Positions 1 to 20,803 of a DNA stretch of 64,000 nt are shown one piece after another (the first letter of the stretch is position 1; every line of letters starts with the position of its first letter). The notes below the pieces were generated by a model. The model saw nothing but the letters and a program-made list of their open reading frames with translations. It was not told where the DNA came from and searched no databases. The translations under genes and the position numbers were made by a program. Source of the stretch: Pteria penguin (Eukaryota > Mollusca > Bivalvia > Pterioida > Pteriidae); contig CM068586.1 of the NCBI GenBank assembly GCA_035048485.1, positions 50,881,667-50,945,666 of the forward strand, given 5' to 3'.

Positions 1-75
1 GCAACCCGGGTATCGAACCCGGATCGTCGGCGCCGGAAGCCAAGCGCTTAATCACTACACCACGCCTGCCCCTCC
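1..75 (-). mobile_element. tRNA-headed SINE, family B, cut by the window edge
   Basis: Read on the minus strand this is a tRNA-like head with an A box (TGGTGTAGTGATTAAGCGC) and a B box (GGGTTCGATACCC). It matches the heads of the complete copies at 11646-11820 and 45571-45741. The tail lies outside the window. Confidence 0.8.
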
Positions 76-702
76 ATCCTTCTGGATCCCACCAAATGTG
101 TCTATTACTTTAAATATAAGATAACGATTTAAACCTGTGTATATATCGGCAAATACAAATGTAAAAATAATCCTGTACAGAGCACAGTACTCGGAGGAAT
201 TTCAGTGAGCAGCGATCAACGTATAGACTTAACAATTGCATATTAAGGGACGTTATAGATGACAGTGAGAGATGAAGAAGCCATTGTAATGTAGGAGTGA
301 TGAAGGAAAGCAGCAGTTAATGTCATGATTGCCAGATTCCTTCATTTTACCATCACCATTAACTCATATAAAACACCTTCCAATGATATCCTTGGGGACG
401 CCGGCAGCACAGGAATTGTCGCTTTACGAGGAGTGAGAAACGTCTTATCAAATTGTCCCGCCTTGAGAGCGATCCTAGTTGAGTCTGTTGTGTTTCAATT
501 TATAAAAAAGTTCTTGGTGAAGAAGACTTTGATGGATTTAATGTTTGATATAAATATGTAATGAGAAGGAATGCAGTTTGTGATATATGTGTTTGTACGG
601 AGTTTCTTGTTTTTTATGTTTGTGGGTGGGTACAATATATGCTATTAAGCGATATAAAAGAATGAAAGAAAAGGGTGTATGTATAGACAATTATAAGAAC
701 TG
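76..702. other. Intergenic, nothing recognised
   Basis: AT-rich sequence with two short open frames (325-561 and 587-781). They have no recognisable motif, and the second runs into a MITE. I see no gene here. Confidence 0.5.
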
Positions 703-921
703 GGTCCAGTGCCATAAACTGATAATATTCTTAAGTCAAAAATTTAATTTTATTATATTCAATAATCAAACGTTTAAATAAATTTTAATGCAGAATGGTT
801 TAATTCTATTTATCAGTAGAATAAAACTAAATAAAATCTAAAACCCAGTTATTAATTTATTGATGAACAGTAGAATATGAATTTTTGACTTAAGTATATT
901 CTCAATTTATGGCGCCGGACC
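703..921. mobile_element. 219-bp MITE, copy 1 (Harbinger-like, CTG target duplication)
   Basis: A palindrome-like element with terminal inverted repeats beginning GGTCCAGTGCCATAAACTGA and ending in the complement of GGTCCGGCGCCATAAATTGA. It is flanked by CTG on both sides (700-702 and 922-924). The same 219-bp element recurs at 54008-54226 and 56738-56956. Three-base CWG target duplications are known for some Harbinger transposons, so assignment to that superfamily is an inference. Confidence 0.8.
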
Positions 922-979
922 CTGACATTTATACGTGAGTCAGGACTTCTTAAAGACTTCATATGTCGCAAACATACAT

Positions 980-2635
980 ATATGTCACGACATAGGCCAG
1001 GTAATACTAAGTACACAGATTGCGCTGATCAGACTAGGCTCTGGCCAGCTGAATATACTTGATATACAGATAATGTTGAGACATAGTACTGGACAAAGAC
1101 TTGGTACATAGATCGTATTGATCAAAAGGACATGGCATACTATGTAAGTCCGAAAATACGAAGTACAAAGATCGTGTTAGAGTGTGGGTCAGGCCGGGAC
1201 ATACTAATTACATAGAGCTTGCTGACATGTAGGTCAGGACATACTAAGCGTTGATCTGTAGACCGGTACATACTAAATACATAGACCGCGTTGATCTGTA
1301 GGCTAGGACATACTAAGTACATACATCGTGTTGATCTGTAGGCTACGACATACTAAGTACATATATCGTGTTGATCTGTAGGCCACGACATAATTAGTAC
1401 ATAGATCGTGGTGATCCTAAGCCAGGTCATACTAAGTACATAGATCACGTTGATCTGTAGGCCCCGACATAATTAGTACATGGATTGTGTTGTTCCGTAG
1501 GCCAGAATATACTAAATACATAGATTGTGTTGATCTGTGGACCATGACATACTTATAGTACATAGATCGTGTTGATCTGTAGGCCAGGACATACTAAGTA
1601 CATAGATCGTGTTGATCTGTAGGCCGGGACATATTAAGTACATAGATAGCGTTGATACGTAAGCCATGACATACTAAGTACATACATCGTGTTGATCTAT
1701 AGACCGGGACATACTAAGTACATACATCGTGTTGATCTGTAGACCGGGACATACTAAGTACATATATCGTGTTGATCTGTAGGCCAGGACATACTAAGTA
1801 CATAGGTCGTGCTGATTCGTAAGCTAGGACATACTAAGTACATACATCGTGTTGATCTGTAGACCGGGACATACTATATACATAGGTCGTGCTGATTCGA
1901 AAGCTAGGACATACTAAGTACATACATCGTGTTGATCTGTAGACCGGGACATACTAAATACATAGATTGTGTTGATCTGTAGACCGGGGCATACTAAGTA
2001 CATAGATAGCGTTGATCCGTAAGCTAGGACATACCAAGTACATAGATCATGTTGATCTGTAGACCGGGACATACTAAGTACATACATCGTGTTGATCTGT
2101 AGACTGGGACATACTAAGTACATACATCGTGTTGATCTGTAGACCGGGACATACTAAGTACATACATCGTGTTGATCTGTAGACCGGGACATACTAAGTA
2201 CATACATCGTGTTGATCTGTAGACCGGGACATACTAAGTACATACATCGTGTTGATCTGTAGACCGGGACATACTAAGTACATACATCGTGTTGATCTGT
2301 AGGCCAGGACATACTAAGTACATAGGTCGTGCTGATTCGTAAGCTAGGACATACTAAGTACATACATCGTGTTGATCTGTAGACCGGGACATACTATGTA
2401 CATAGGTCGTGCTGATTCGTAAGCTAGGACATACTAAGTACATACATCGTGTTGATCTGTAGACCGGGACATACTAAATACATAGATTGTGTTGATCTGT
2501 AGACCGGGGCATACTAAGTACATGCATCGTGTTGATCTGTAGGCCAGGAAATAATAAGTACATAGATCGTGTTGATCCGTAAGCCAGGTCATACTAAGTA
2601 CATGGACTGTGTTGATCCGTAAGCCAGGAAACAAC
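980..2635. repeat. 40-bp minisatellite, about 41 units
   Basis: The unit is 40 bp (for example GACATACTAAGTACATACAT followed by CGTGTTGATCTGTAGACCGG). Units between about 1650 and 2530 keep an exact 40-bp period. Variant units containing AGGTCGTGCTGATTC recur in the same order at 1780-2000 and 2300-2520, a 520-bp (13-unit) higher-order duplication. The ends of the array are more diverged. Open frames inside it are by-products of the repeat. Confidence 0.95.
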
Positions 2636-2805
2636 TTAGTACTGAGTATATCCCTTATCTTTGAGTCTGAATTAATGACAGCCCAAATGACTATTAACGA
2701 GACTCCATTTAAGATCATTATTGAGTCAAGTCCACAAATCGCATGTCGTTATTTATGACAACAAAATGTTATAAATAAATGTTGTGTCATTGACCATTAT
2801 TATTT

Positions 2806-2858
2806 TTTTATTTATTTATTTATTTATTTACTTTCTCTTTTTTTATTTGTATTTTATT

Positions 2859-2914
<56 letters not shown>

Positions 2915-2930
2915 ACAATAATAATTATTA

Positions 2931-2998
<68 letters not shown>
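2806..2998. repeat. (TTTA)n and (ATT)n microsatellite
   Basis: A TTTA run is followed by an almost pure ATT trinucleotide run from about 2861 to 2998, with a short AATAAT interruption near 2915-2935. Confidence 0.95.
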
Positions 2999-4789
2999 TT
3001 AATGCAATCCTCACTTTAAAATTTATGAGTGATACTGTGTGGGATTAATCATGAGTGGGATTTCCTTTAAAACGGTATGACAGCGACATCGAGACTGACC
3101 TGGGTCGACAAATGAGCTAAATTTCTGCTCAGAAACTCGCATACATATAGCCTCTGTCACTTATAGGTTCGAAACCTAGTTAAACCAAGTTCGGAGGTCG
3201 TACAAATGAATATATGTACGTGCCAAAGATCAGTAATTTTCACGCGATACCCAGATTTCCTTCACAGATAAGCACTGGTTGCAATCATTTTCGTGACATA
3301 AGCTTGTTGTATTAAACGAAGCACAAAACTTAAAGAAAACTGAGCACACACGTCTCACACTTTAAGTTACTTATCAAGTCACTAATGACAAAATATGTAT
3401 TTATATCTAAATAAACTAAATTAACGACAAGGACAAACACAATGTAAAAACACTTAAAAGAAAAAAGTTCAGTCATACCTTGAGCGTTCACAGTCTCTCG
3501 AATAAAAGCTCCATATCGCTTAATAGTTCAAGGGATTATATACTGTTACCCGTCCGCGACCGCTTCACCGATCAATACATTACGTATTGTATTACTGCAC
3601 CACTTCCGTTAGATGATAAATAAATATTGTTTAAAGCTTTTAAGATATTTGCCATCAATTAAGTCTGTTTGTGTTGTTAACAAGTCTTAAAGCATTTTCA
3701 TGTTAAGCGTGTAATGACGGCTATATCAGTATCTGCAGCAGTAATGAGGCGGGGTACTCCTGCGAGTATCTGAAATCGCTACAGACACCGTGGCTCTGAG
3801 AGGGTGGAAGCGATATGGTACCTGATCAATACCTAGCTAATGGAATCTTTTGATAATTTGTTTTTGTAATTGATTGAAATTAAGTAAACTTCAATTTACG
3901 ATATCAGGTAGTCGACAATTATTATTGGATCGGATGCTCTCCACTTGAATCTCTCTTAAGGTGACACCGCTGGGTACCAATAAGCAGTTTGTAGATGAGG
4001 AAGGGGCGAATCCAGCGGTAGTCGAGAAGGAGTTCCACCTCTTGACGAAGAAAGCCAAACGAAGGTGTTGCTGAACAAAAAAAAAATTGTTTAAAAAAGA
4101 ACTTTTGGTTTGGTAAAATTTTCCATCCAAAAAGGGAGTACATATCGATTAACGGCATTTTATGTATATAAAAAGTTTGTCATCTATTTCGATGTTATTT
4201 ACATGTAGCAGTTTGACTTTTGCCATTTATTTAAATGTGATTTAAATGTAGCAATATGACTTGTCATTTAATAAAATATCATTTAAATGTGACGGTATGA
4301 ATGTTGTCATTTATTTTAATATTCTTTAAATGTAAATATGCTTTAAATGTAGCACTATGACCTTTCTTGGAAAAACAGTATGGCATAACCACCACCACCA
4401 GACAATTTTAAAAGCTCTATAATCTCACTTTAGTTTCGCAACAGTCTAGCTTGATAAATTACGCTCATTATTTCTAGGTATGCTTATGATTTTTAAAAAT
4501 GAATTGATATAATTTTAGATTGGGGGGGGGGGTGTTTTGGGTTTTTTTTTTACTGAGAAATACATTTGACGAATGATACATTTTTAGAGTCAAGATTACA
4601 CTATTCGATTCTGATCACTACTGTGATTTCAACAGAACCATTCTGAGTACATTATATCTCAGTTAATATCTCAGTAAATGCCGCTAGTGCTTTTTTCTCC
4701 CGTTCTAGCATGACTAGCATTATTAGCCAGGAAGATAAACATTCAGATTTAATTCCTAGAAGGATGATAATCATCATATCTAATCCTAG
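2999..4789. other. Intergenic, no gene recognised
   Basis: Unique-looking AT-rich sequence. Short frames near 3891-4158 carry no motif. Around 4200-4350 there is a loose repeat of ATTTAAATGTAGCANTATGAC. Confidence 0.5.
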
Positions 4790-5030
4790 GGTCAGTTGTT
4801 CGAAACTTTAACCACTGGTTAAGCTAACCAATGATTAAATTTCATCTAACCGTATCACTGAAATGAGAAGACTTTAAGTCATAGTCTGTGTACTGATTTG
4901 TTGCATATGAAACGAGCATTGAAAGCTAATTTAATATTTTTACGTAAATCTTATGAATTAAATTAATTGTATCTCAAACTTAACCACTGGCTAGCTTAAC
5001 CAGCGGTTAAAGTCTTGAACAACTGGCTCC
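4790..5030. mobile_element. 241-bp MITE with about 55-bp inverted repeats
   Basis: The left arm reads GTCAGTTGTTCGAAACTTTA followed by ACCACTGGTTAAGCTAACC. The right arm is its imperfect complement, ending AGTCTTGAACAACTGGCTCC. Both sides are flanked by CTAG-like sequence (TAG at 4787-4789 and 5031-5033). The superfamily is unknown. Confidence 0.75.
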
Positions 5031-5640
5031 TAGTATCTTCCGGATAGACAGGATGTTAATTTGGCAGGGTGTTATATTGACTTAAATCCTCATGTCTACC
5101 CCAGAGAGGAATATAATAATTGATTGATTGACTGATTATTGTTTTACGTCACCCCATGATTATTTTACTTACATGATGATGACATTTGCCTGATGCATGG
5201 CATAGAAATATATACATGTACATGTATATTTGCAACGGACCCACCCGAAGCAATGAGGAATCTTTTACGTGCCATGCCTACCATGACAAGGGGTCGTGGT
5301 TTTTATTGTCTCATCCCAAAGACAGAACACCGGTGAGCCCATGGTGGGATTGGAACGCGTGTCTCCCCGTCACGAACCGAGCACCTTTTCCACTGGGCCA
5401 CACCTGCTTATAATAATAATATCTACCTAAAGACAGTATGATAATCATCATGTCTACCTCTGTGCAGGGTGATAATATATCATATCTCTTTGTCATGTGA
5501 TCACTTAACATTAATATCAAAAGTTATAAAAAGACATATCTGGCCACTGGAAAGGAATCATCATGTCTACCTCTGAACAGGGCGATAAACATCGTATCTA
5601 CTTCTAGGAGGGGTGATAATCCCCGTGTCTTCCAGATGGA
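5031..5640. repeat. Old, degenerate tandem repeat interrupted by insertions
   Basis: Phrases such as ATCATCATGTCTACCTCTG and GCAGGGTGATAAT recur at about 4740-4790, 5040-5110, 5420-5480 and 5555-5640. The array appears to have been split by the 4790-5030 MITE and the 5117-5411 SINE. Confidence 0.5.
5117..5411 (-). mobile_element. tRNA-headed SINE, family A
   Basis: The minus strand carries a decayed tRNA-like head at the right end, the family core (complement of CGGACCCACCCGAAGCAATG), and a tail that reads GATTGATTGACTGATT on the plus strand. The same layout recurs more than a dozen times in the window. Confidence 0.8.
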
Positions 5641-6188
5641 TTGTATTTCCTAATCTACTTCCATTACTGTTATGAAAATGATCTGTTTAATGTAAAACCT
5701 TGGGTATTATTGTAAATATAAATTAAACAAAGGGTTTTCTTCTTTAAAAAATCATTAAATTCCAATTTTCATATTAATACTGTTGAGAATGTACTTTATG
5801 TGAAAGATTATCTAAAATTAATAGTAAAAAAACTGCTGTGAAATCGGTTTGTAACCAAAATAAAAAGTATCGGTTTCTACAAATCACGTTTTTGAATGGA
5901 TGGATTTTATTCATCCAATACGTGTTTTACTAGCTAATATTTCACAGTCTGCATATGGATTAGATGTATGGCGGCGTTCATATATCAAACCTCCGGATAA
6001 TATCTTTCTGTCGTTTTGTGCTAGAATTCCTCAATGCCGCTTTACTCAGAGAACTTAATGTACTGAGAAAATGATATGCCATACAAAGCGTTTCTGAATT
6101 AAAAAAAAAAAAAAGCCCGGAAATTTAAATGCATACTGCAGAGACTTTCTAGGTATACGAAGTGAGAATAAGAATTTAAAGTTATTCT

Positions 6189-6220
<32 letters not shown>

Positions 6221-7086
6221 TCTATCTATCTATCTATAATTTCCTGTCGTACAACAAGAGTGATTCTGAATTCCGACGTATGTGTATGGGGAGGCAGACA
6301 TGGTGATATAGTTCTAATTTCTAGTTTTATTATTTTTTTTTATTAGACTATTATCCTGTGTCCTATGACATATTTGAAATATTCTGATATTTAAATATGC
6401 ATAATGGCTACTATTTTAATGCGTATGCCCTCGGTGATTTGTGTCACAGTTTGGTCAGATGCCCTCTGTGTTCTCTTTTACCCTTCCTTGCCGTTTCTGT
6501 CATTTTCCATTTACCCTATCTAGTATCAACTTCGACCTATATAAAGCAAAATTCGACTAGACAGCGATGTGTTTTGCTTAATTTAAATGCTGATATTGGT
6601 AGACAACGAAATGCTTTATAAATAAATAGGCTTTGGAAATTTACATCTTAAAACTAAATAGTACTTTCCATTATATATGTATTGTATTTACGTAATATTT
6701 GACTTGAAAAGATGAAGTCTTTGCCAAAATTTGAACTCTTATATAGCCTTCATTTCATGGCATGAAATTCAATATAACCCGATACTAAGACTAGAATGAT
6801 TACGGAATAGATGTCACATGCTGTGTTTTTATTTCACAATATTTTTCATTCATGCTTAACATCACACCAGGATTTTTACAAATGTTCTTATACGGTGGCG
6901 GCACCTGCCTGATGCATTGCACAGAAATTTAGACCTTTACAACGGACCCATTCAAAACAGGGAGGAATACAGTTATTTGATTTCTGTTTTACGTTTTACA
7001 AGATTATTGTTTGTATATGTCGACGACGGAGATATTTATCAAGAGTAAATACAGGTTTCGACCAACGAGTTCCTTCATCATAAGGA
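5641..7086. other. Intergenic with microsatellite and a SINE fragment
   Basis: Contains a (TTTA)n(TCTA)n run at about 6188-6236 and a family A SINE fragment on the minus strand at about 6838-6975 (CACCTGCCTGATGCATTGCA core). No gene recognised. Confidence 0.6.
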
Positions 7087-7100
7087 GAAATACCTGTAGA

Positions 7101-7358
7101 TTGATTGATGTTTGTTTTACGCCACACCACGAATATTTCACGTATATAGTGACGACATCTGCCTGATGGGGGGCATTCAAATTTTGACCTTTGCAACGAA
7201 CCCACCATAAGCCGTGAGAGATCTTTAACGTGCCATGCATACCACGACACGGGGCCTCGATTTTTACTGTGTCATCCAAAAGACAGAACACCGGCATGAC
7301 CAGAGCAGGACTCGAACCCCGGCCTCCCGATCAGGATACCACTAGGCCACGCCGGCTT
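7101..7358 (-). mobile_element. tRNA-headed SINE, family A, with target duplication
   Basis: A full-length copy. The 14-bp target duplication GAAATACCTGTAGA is seen at 7087-7100 and 7359-7372. The minus-strand head has the A box (TGGCCTAGTGGTAT) and B box (GGGTTCGAGTCC), and the tail is (AATC)n. The clean duplication indicates a fairly recent insertion. Confidence 0.92.
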
Positions 7359-7589
7359 GAAATACCTGTAGAATAAAATAAGTGTGACCTATGAAAGCAA
7401 CAATGTATGCCAAATGTCAAGGTCAAAAGCACAAGGTCAAAATGTTAATTCAACAAAAAGTCTTTTATAAAATAAATAAAAGGAAGATAGTAAAAGCCTA
7501 TCACAAAAAAAATGTGAAATTGTCAATTTTCGGTATGTTGATCAAAGAATGTTTTTGGCAGTGTATATTTATCATTCCATGTAATACCT

Positions 7590-7657
7590 TTATGAAATAC
7601 CAACAGTCTGTTGTGACTGTTATATGAAATACCAACAGTCTGTTGTGATTGTTATAT
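7590..7657. repeat. 33-bp direct duplication
   Basis: ATGAAATACCAACAGTCTGT and the following TGTGAYTGTTAT occur twice in tandem, immediately upstream of the next SINE. Confidence 0.8.
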
Positions 7658-7915
7658 GCTCAGTGCTCAGTGGATGAGGTGCCCGGCTCTTTACCGAAGG
7701 GTCCCGGGTTCGACTCCCGCCGTGGACACACCGATGTCTCGTCATTCGGGTGAGACAGTAATAACCGAGGCCCCGTGTCACGGTAGTCGTGGTAAGTAAA
7801 GATCCCTCACTGCTTCGGGTGGATCTGTTGCAATGGTATAAATGTGTATGCAATGCGTCAGGCTGTTGCCGTCACCATATACGTGAAATAATCGTGGAGT
7901 GACATAATACAATAA
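7658..7915 (+). mobile_element. tRNA-headed SINE, family A
   Basis: A plus-strand copy. Its B box is GGGTTCGACTCC, followed by the conserved body (CACCGATG, GAGACAGTAATAACCGAGGC) and the tail CGTGAAATAATCGTGGAGTG. Confidence 0.88.
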
Positions 7916-7924
7916 CCAAGTAAA

Positions 7925-10384
7925 TGTTTAATATATAGGTCGAAGGTGAGGATCAAGGTAAAAAAAGTGATCCCTGTATATTACATTGCTTCACAGGTGA
8001 CATGAAAGTAACATCGTACATCACTCATCAGTTTCAAATGATTTACATAATGCATCAATTCATGAAGCGAACTCTATATGCAAATGATGGAATAAGTTAG
8101 TAATTCATTATCAATGCCATTATTGTTGCACTTCTGCTGTTTTATGTATTGTCAATGTGTTCGTTGACTGGGGTAGAATAATTTGTTTACGGTTCCCCTC
8201 TGATTTATTCATCAGTGGCGCATTTAAAGGGTGCACCTTTTGGAAACAACAATAATTGCATACTCCTTCCCCCTCCTTTGGGGGGGGGGGGGGAGGGGGT
8301 GTTTTTACGTCACGACAACGAACCTATCTGGAATAATGGGGGAGATACTACGCACGACGCTTACCGTCATATCTGACTGGCATGCCACGCAGGAGCTGCT
8401 TGTAGGATTCGAACCTGAGATCTCACGGTCACCAGTCAGTATCTTAGTAGTAAAACACTGCAACGTGATTTGTATTGAAGCAACTCATGACATCATCGAA
8501 AAGGCATGCTGACTGGAAGCTTTTCTTGACGTTGTAAGATCTTGTTATTGAAGTACATGTATGTGGTAGAAAATGAATTTAATCAGATATGAGTAGGCGT
8601 ATGTATGTCTATTACGGAACACCGTCTTACTTAACAATCTAATTATACAACTTGTCGATGAAACAAACTGTGTCAGAATGGCAAAATAATGTTGATCTAT
8701 AAAGCTGCTGCCTGTCACGTTTTTCATCTAATTCTATTGATTCAGGCATGGTAAAATATAATGCAATATAAAAACTCTAATTTCATGAATACGATCTGGT
8801 AAGGAAGATTTTAATAACAGGTGAGTTATCTGCCCTTAAAATGACTGTAAATTCAATTTTCTTAGTCGTTTGGTCAATAGCCCATCGTCGAATTCAATCT
8901 CCAAAACAGAGTTACGGTCCTTGGCACTCCCTTTAATCTCTGCCAACTACTGAAAGTAGTCCTAAACTGTTTTGCGTGTTTTGGGGAAAATGTCATCGTA
9001 TTCAAGTTATCTGGGCGAAAATTAGACAATAAGAGATTCATTCAGAAATTACAAGACGTTTTAGGTGCAAATGATAGTGTTATTGACAAAATGTATTATA
9101 TTAGTACGCTGATTTGTACGCTGAGAAAATATAGTGCGGTGTAAATTCAGGGTAGATTTCATGTAGAAGCCCGATTAAAACTCAATGTAACATGGTAAAT
9201 GCTTTAAATTTAACTAATAAAGCCACTGAAGACAAAGTCATACCATGTAGAAGCAAAATCTGATTTTACAAGAATCTTGTAAAACCTGAGACGTTGGCAC
9301 AGGTATGTGACCATAGACTACAGTTTCCTCCCTTGTTTCATGTACCACGCATATAGTCCCAAAAACAAATTAATGTTTGCATCTTCTCCGATTTATTTAC
9401 CAGTGTTGTCATGGTATTTATAGTGAGTTAAACATGCTCTCTGGTAGAAAAGAGTTTGAAAAAAATTATAAAAATGATATTAAAGCTTTTTGGTGCATTC
9501 CTTGGTATGTCATGAGGCTGAAATGTTGTCGCATGAATACACTACTTCAAGACTTGAGAGTGAGGTCATAGGGGTCAAGATGTGTATTGATATATATTTT
9601 GAGTTTGGCGTATGCAATTTTTTCTGCAGATCATGAAATGACAGCTCTTATGTAATAGAACAACATACATAAATTTCAGAAAAAAATAAGCGGTGGGATT
9701 TTTGCAATGATTTTTTAGTTTACAAAGGAAACAACAGGAAAAAAAAAACTTGTGTGGATTGTAAAGGAACGATAACTCTGCTTTGGAGATTGCGTCGAAT
9801 TTATGAACTTCCGAAAGGAGGAAGAGTTCTTGTCAAGGGCAGACAAATCATGTTTTATTGTTTGTCACGTCGAAATATCAATAATGTTACGTTAACACCC
9901 TTTGTTAAGCACATGTTCCGTCATGATGGAGATCATTCTGAGTCATCACGTTGAAGTCTCGTAGAGGCGAGAAAACATATTGCACAAGTCTCGTCATCGT
10001 GAACGTAAATCTGGGTGTCCGCATAATGTAAATCTCTTCATGGGAAAATTGTCGGATTAATATTTTTTTCTTCTAATAAAAAAAGTTGTTGTTTCACATC
10101 ACCATAGACTTTTAAAAAGGTACTAAAGATTACTTTTTATAAAAGCATATCTGATATCAATGACACTTGAAGCTTGATAAACCTATATGGCGGCAGATTA
10201 TGGGATTATTGATGGAATTATCCTTAGATATTCACCGACCTGAAGCAGTTTTAATGACGAACCTCTCGCCTACAGTACCCAGGATTCAAAACAACTCAGT
10301 CTGATGCATTGCACAATTATTTTAAAGCACTTTGGAATGGCAAACCCCCTATTTTCAAAGCTAAGAGGATCTATGAATTCACGA
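7925..10384. other. Intergenic, no gene recognised
   Basis: Holds a decayed minus-strand SINE at about 8289-8475 (tRNA-like B box on the minus strand, TACGTCAC tail). Otherwise it is AT-rich sequence with only short, motif-free frames. Confidence 0.5.
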
Positions 10385-10545
10385 CCTCCTGTGACCAAGG
10401 ACCTCGGTTCGAAAGATAGGACACTGATGAAACACACACCATCGGTAAGGACTGCACCCGAGACCTATCGGCTCTGCATCCGGGATCACTCTGCCCTGCA
10501 TGGTCCAAAGCATTGCCGACTGAGCTACGTCCGCTCTGGAAGTGG
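10385..10545 (-). mobile_element. tRNA-like sequence, probable SINE head of another family
   Basis: The minus strand carries an A-box-like stretch (GACGTAGCTCAGTCGGCAAT) and, further on, B-box-like GGTTCGAA-type sequence. The two are too far apart to be one tRNA gene, so a decayed composite SINE is more likely. Confidence 0.45.
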
Positions 10546-10631
10546 TATAAACATACATAATAAACATGCTTTTTCTACTCTTTAGAACTGATTGTAGGAG
10601 TAAATGAACGAATCTGTATTGTGATCCCCAC

Positions 10632-10685
10632 TTAAAGTGAGGTGAGACCAGGTGCTCGAAAGGAGTAAGCGTCCCCTGCTGGCTA
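10632..10685. repeat. Dispersed single copy of the 43-bp minisatellite unit
   Basis: GGTGAGACCAGGTGCTCGAA followed by AGGAGTAAGCGTCCCCTG matches the unit of the tandem array at 13340-14035. A partial relative lies at about 28505-28545. Confidence 0.75.
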
Positions 10686-10699
10686 AATTTGTGTGATTA

Positions 10700-10965
10700 A
10701 AGTCAGGTCGAGTTTCTTTAAAAGGACCTTCCTAGATTTAAAAGAACCTGCGTACACTTAAAAGGACACACCTAACTTAAAATGACATACCTATCCTTAA
10801 AAGCATCCACCAAGACGTAAAAGGACCCACCTAAGCTTAATATGACCTACATATACTGAAAAAGACTAGCCCATACTTAAAAGGACCCATTTAGACTTAA
10901 AATGATCTACCTAGACATACGACTACCTACCTAGACTTAAAAGGACCACTCTAGACTTCAGCTAA
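10700..10965. repeat. Degenerate ~20-bp minisatellite
   Basis: Repeats of ACTTAAAAGGACCCACCTAG with many substitutions, about 13 copies. It lies downstream of the protease gene's 3' end. Confidence 0.85.
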
Positions 10966-11210
10966 GTCGGATGCCAGGACATCAATTAATTTATATAGTG
11001 AAATTCCTGGTGAGCTCTAGATATCGTCATAATTATATGTTGCGCTACATACTGAGACGATATGTTTGTCAGAATAATCAGAAAGTCACGACTGGATTAG
11101 TTTACATCCAAAACATTTGTGAAATCCGAACCGTCTGAAGAGAGTGTAAATTTCAAACCACAAAACATTAAAAAAAAACACAATAAAAACTTTATCTTTG
11201 TTAAAACATT

Positions 11211-11216
11211 TTTATT
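11211..11216 (-). terminator. Poly(A) signal of the serine protease gene
   Basis: AATAAA on the minus strand, about 73 nt past the protease stop codon. Confidence 0.7.
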
Positions 11217-11288
11217 TTTAAATTTATCAAATATTCAATTGCGCATGCGTGTTAGTCAACGCTCATTGGGCTCGAACGCGCTTGCGTG

Positions 11289-19308
<8,020 letters not shown>

Positions 19309-19360
19309 GGTCGATGATGATGAGAGAAGGGGAATTTGACTAAGTCGTCGGTCGCTCTCC

Positions 19361-19368
19361 TCTTTATA
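19361..19368 (-). promoter_or_regulatory. TATA box of the serine protease gene
   Basis: TATAAAGA on the minus strand, 53 nt upstream of the ATG. The spacing implies a short 5' UTR starting about 19338. Confidence 0.7.
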
Positions 19369-19369
19369 C

Positions 19370-20793
19370 CCAGTTATCCCCCTCAGGTAATGACTCCTGT
19401 GATCTAGGCATGCTGAGCAAATACCACATGAAGATGAAAGTGAAATTAAGTCTTATCAAATTTAATAGTAGTTATTAATTTTCTAATCTGCACGTTATCT
19501 GTCTCCAATTTATTTGACATCGTGAGTTTAGGACCATAAAAAATTGCCGGAAAATGTCTGAACTATGCCGAGCATTCCCAAAAGGACCCTAATAAATGTA
19601 TCAACTGACGACCTGAAGAATGAACTACGGTCTGAGTTAAATATAATATTAAAGGAGTTTACAATCTATTTAAATATGATTGAATATCATCTGTATGATG
19701 TTTGTCATTGACTTCGAAACTGGCACGCATTTTATTTATTTATTTTATTTTATTTTCTATTTATTTATTATTATCATTATTTATTCTATTTTATCATTTT
19801 TTCTTTTCTTTTATTTTTTATTTATTTTTTTTAATTTTTATTTTTTTTTTTTTTGTTGATTTATTTTATATATTTATATATATTTATTTCATTCTAATTT
19901 TCTATCATTTTTATCATTCTTTTTTATATTTTGACTCTCAAAAGTTTAAAAAAAAAATCGGCAAATCAATAATTTGGCAATATAAGGCATTCAGCTTCAC
20001 ATTTCACAAAATAAAGATATTTCACGGTGCCCAAACATTGCAAATCTTAATAATTTCAATATGTAATATATATATGTAAATATTCTTCATTGTAATGCCA
20101 CGCCTTTGTTAGGGGTGTAAAGAAAGCTGATATATATACTAGTATGTTTTAAATAACATTTTCTATGAAATAATGCCCAACATCAGGTAACAATGTCACC
20201 CTTAGAGATATTCCGAAAACAATCTGCTTAAAATCAGAGTATGTTAGAGGGACCTCACTCGTGGATTAACATAACGAGGAGAAGGAGAGAAGTTTTGATT
20301 TTATGATGATTGATTTCAGAAACTGCCTCTTTTGAAAACGATTTGAATTAATTTGAATTTCTAATATTATATCTATGGGATGTTATCGGCGGGAGATCAA
20401 ACAGTGGACTTCAGTCTGTAAGTTAATATTGTTTAATCAAAGATATAAGTATAAAACATGTATTACGTAAAAATGGTGCGAAAGAATCACGTTCGACTCA
20501 GTAAAACGGTCCGTCCGTGCGTCCTGATTTCAGCCATTGCCTTATAAATATACATAGATCTGTAAGTTTCACCTGCCCGTAAAAAGAATGACTATAGTAG
20601 CTGTAATGTAGCTACATAATGTAGATATGATAAAACTTCTTACGGTTAAACCTTATACATGTATAGCGGTAAAGAAAAACTTAGAAGTGGTGTTGACACA
20701 AACGTTTATTTTGACAGAAATCATAAAAAAAAATGGATATAATGGCGACCTTTCTGAACAAGTAACTTCTTAAAGATGTGACTGCTAAGGCTG
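19370..20793. other. Intergenic, AT-rich spacer between two minus-strand genes
   Basis: A T-rich low-complexity run occupies about 19728-19930. The frame at 19702-20079 is a product of it. An AATAAA on the minus strand at 20705-20710 could be a distal CLCA poly(A) signal. Confidence 0.5.
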
Positions 20794-20803
20794 GATTTAC
20801 TGT

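Noticed and set aside
980..2635. Possible CRISPR array
   Set aside because: The 40-bp units are contiguous with no spacers, and this is an animal genome. It is a minisatellite.
19702..20079. 125-aa hydrophobic open frame
   Set aside because: Translation of a T-rich low-complexity tract.
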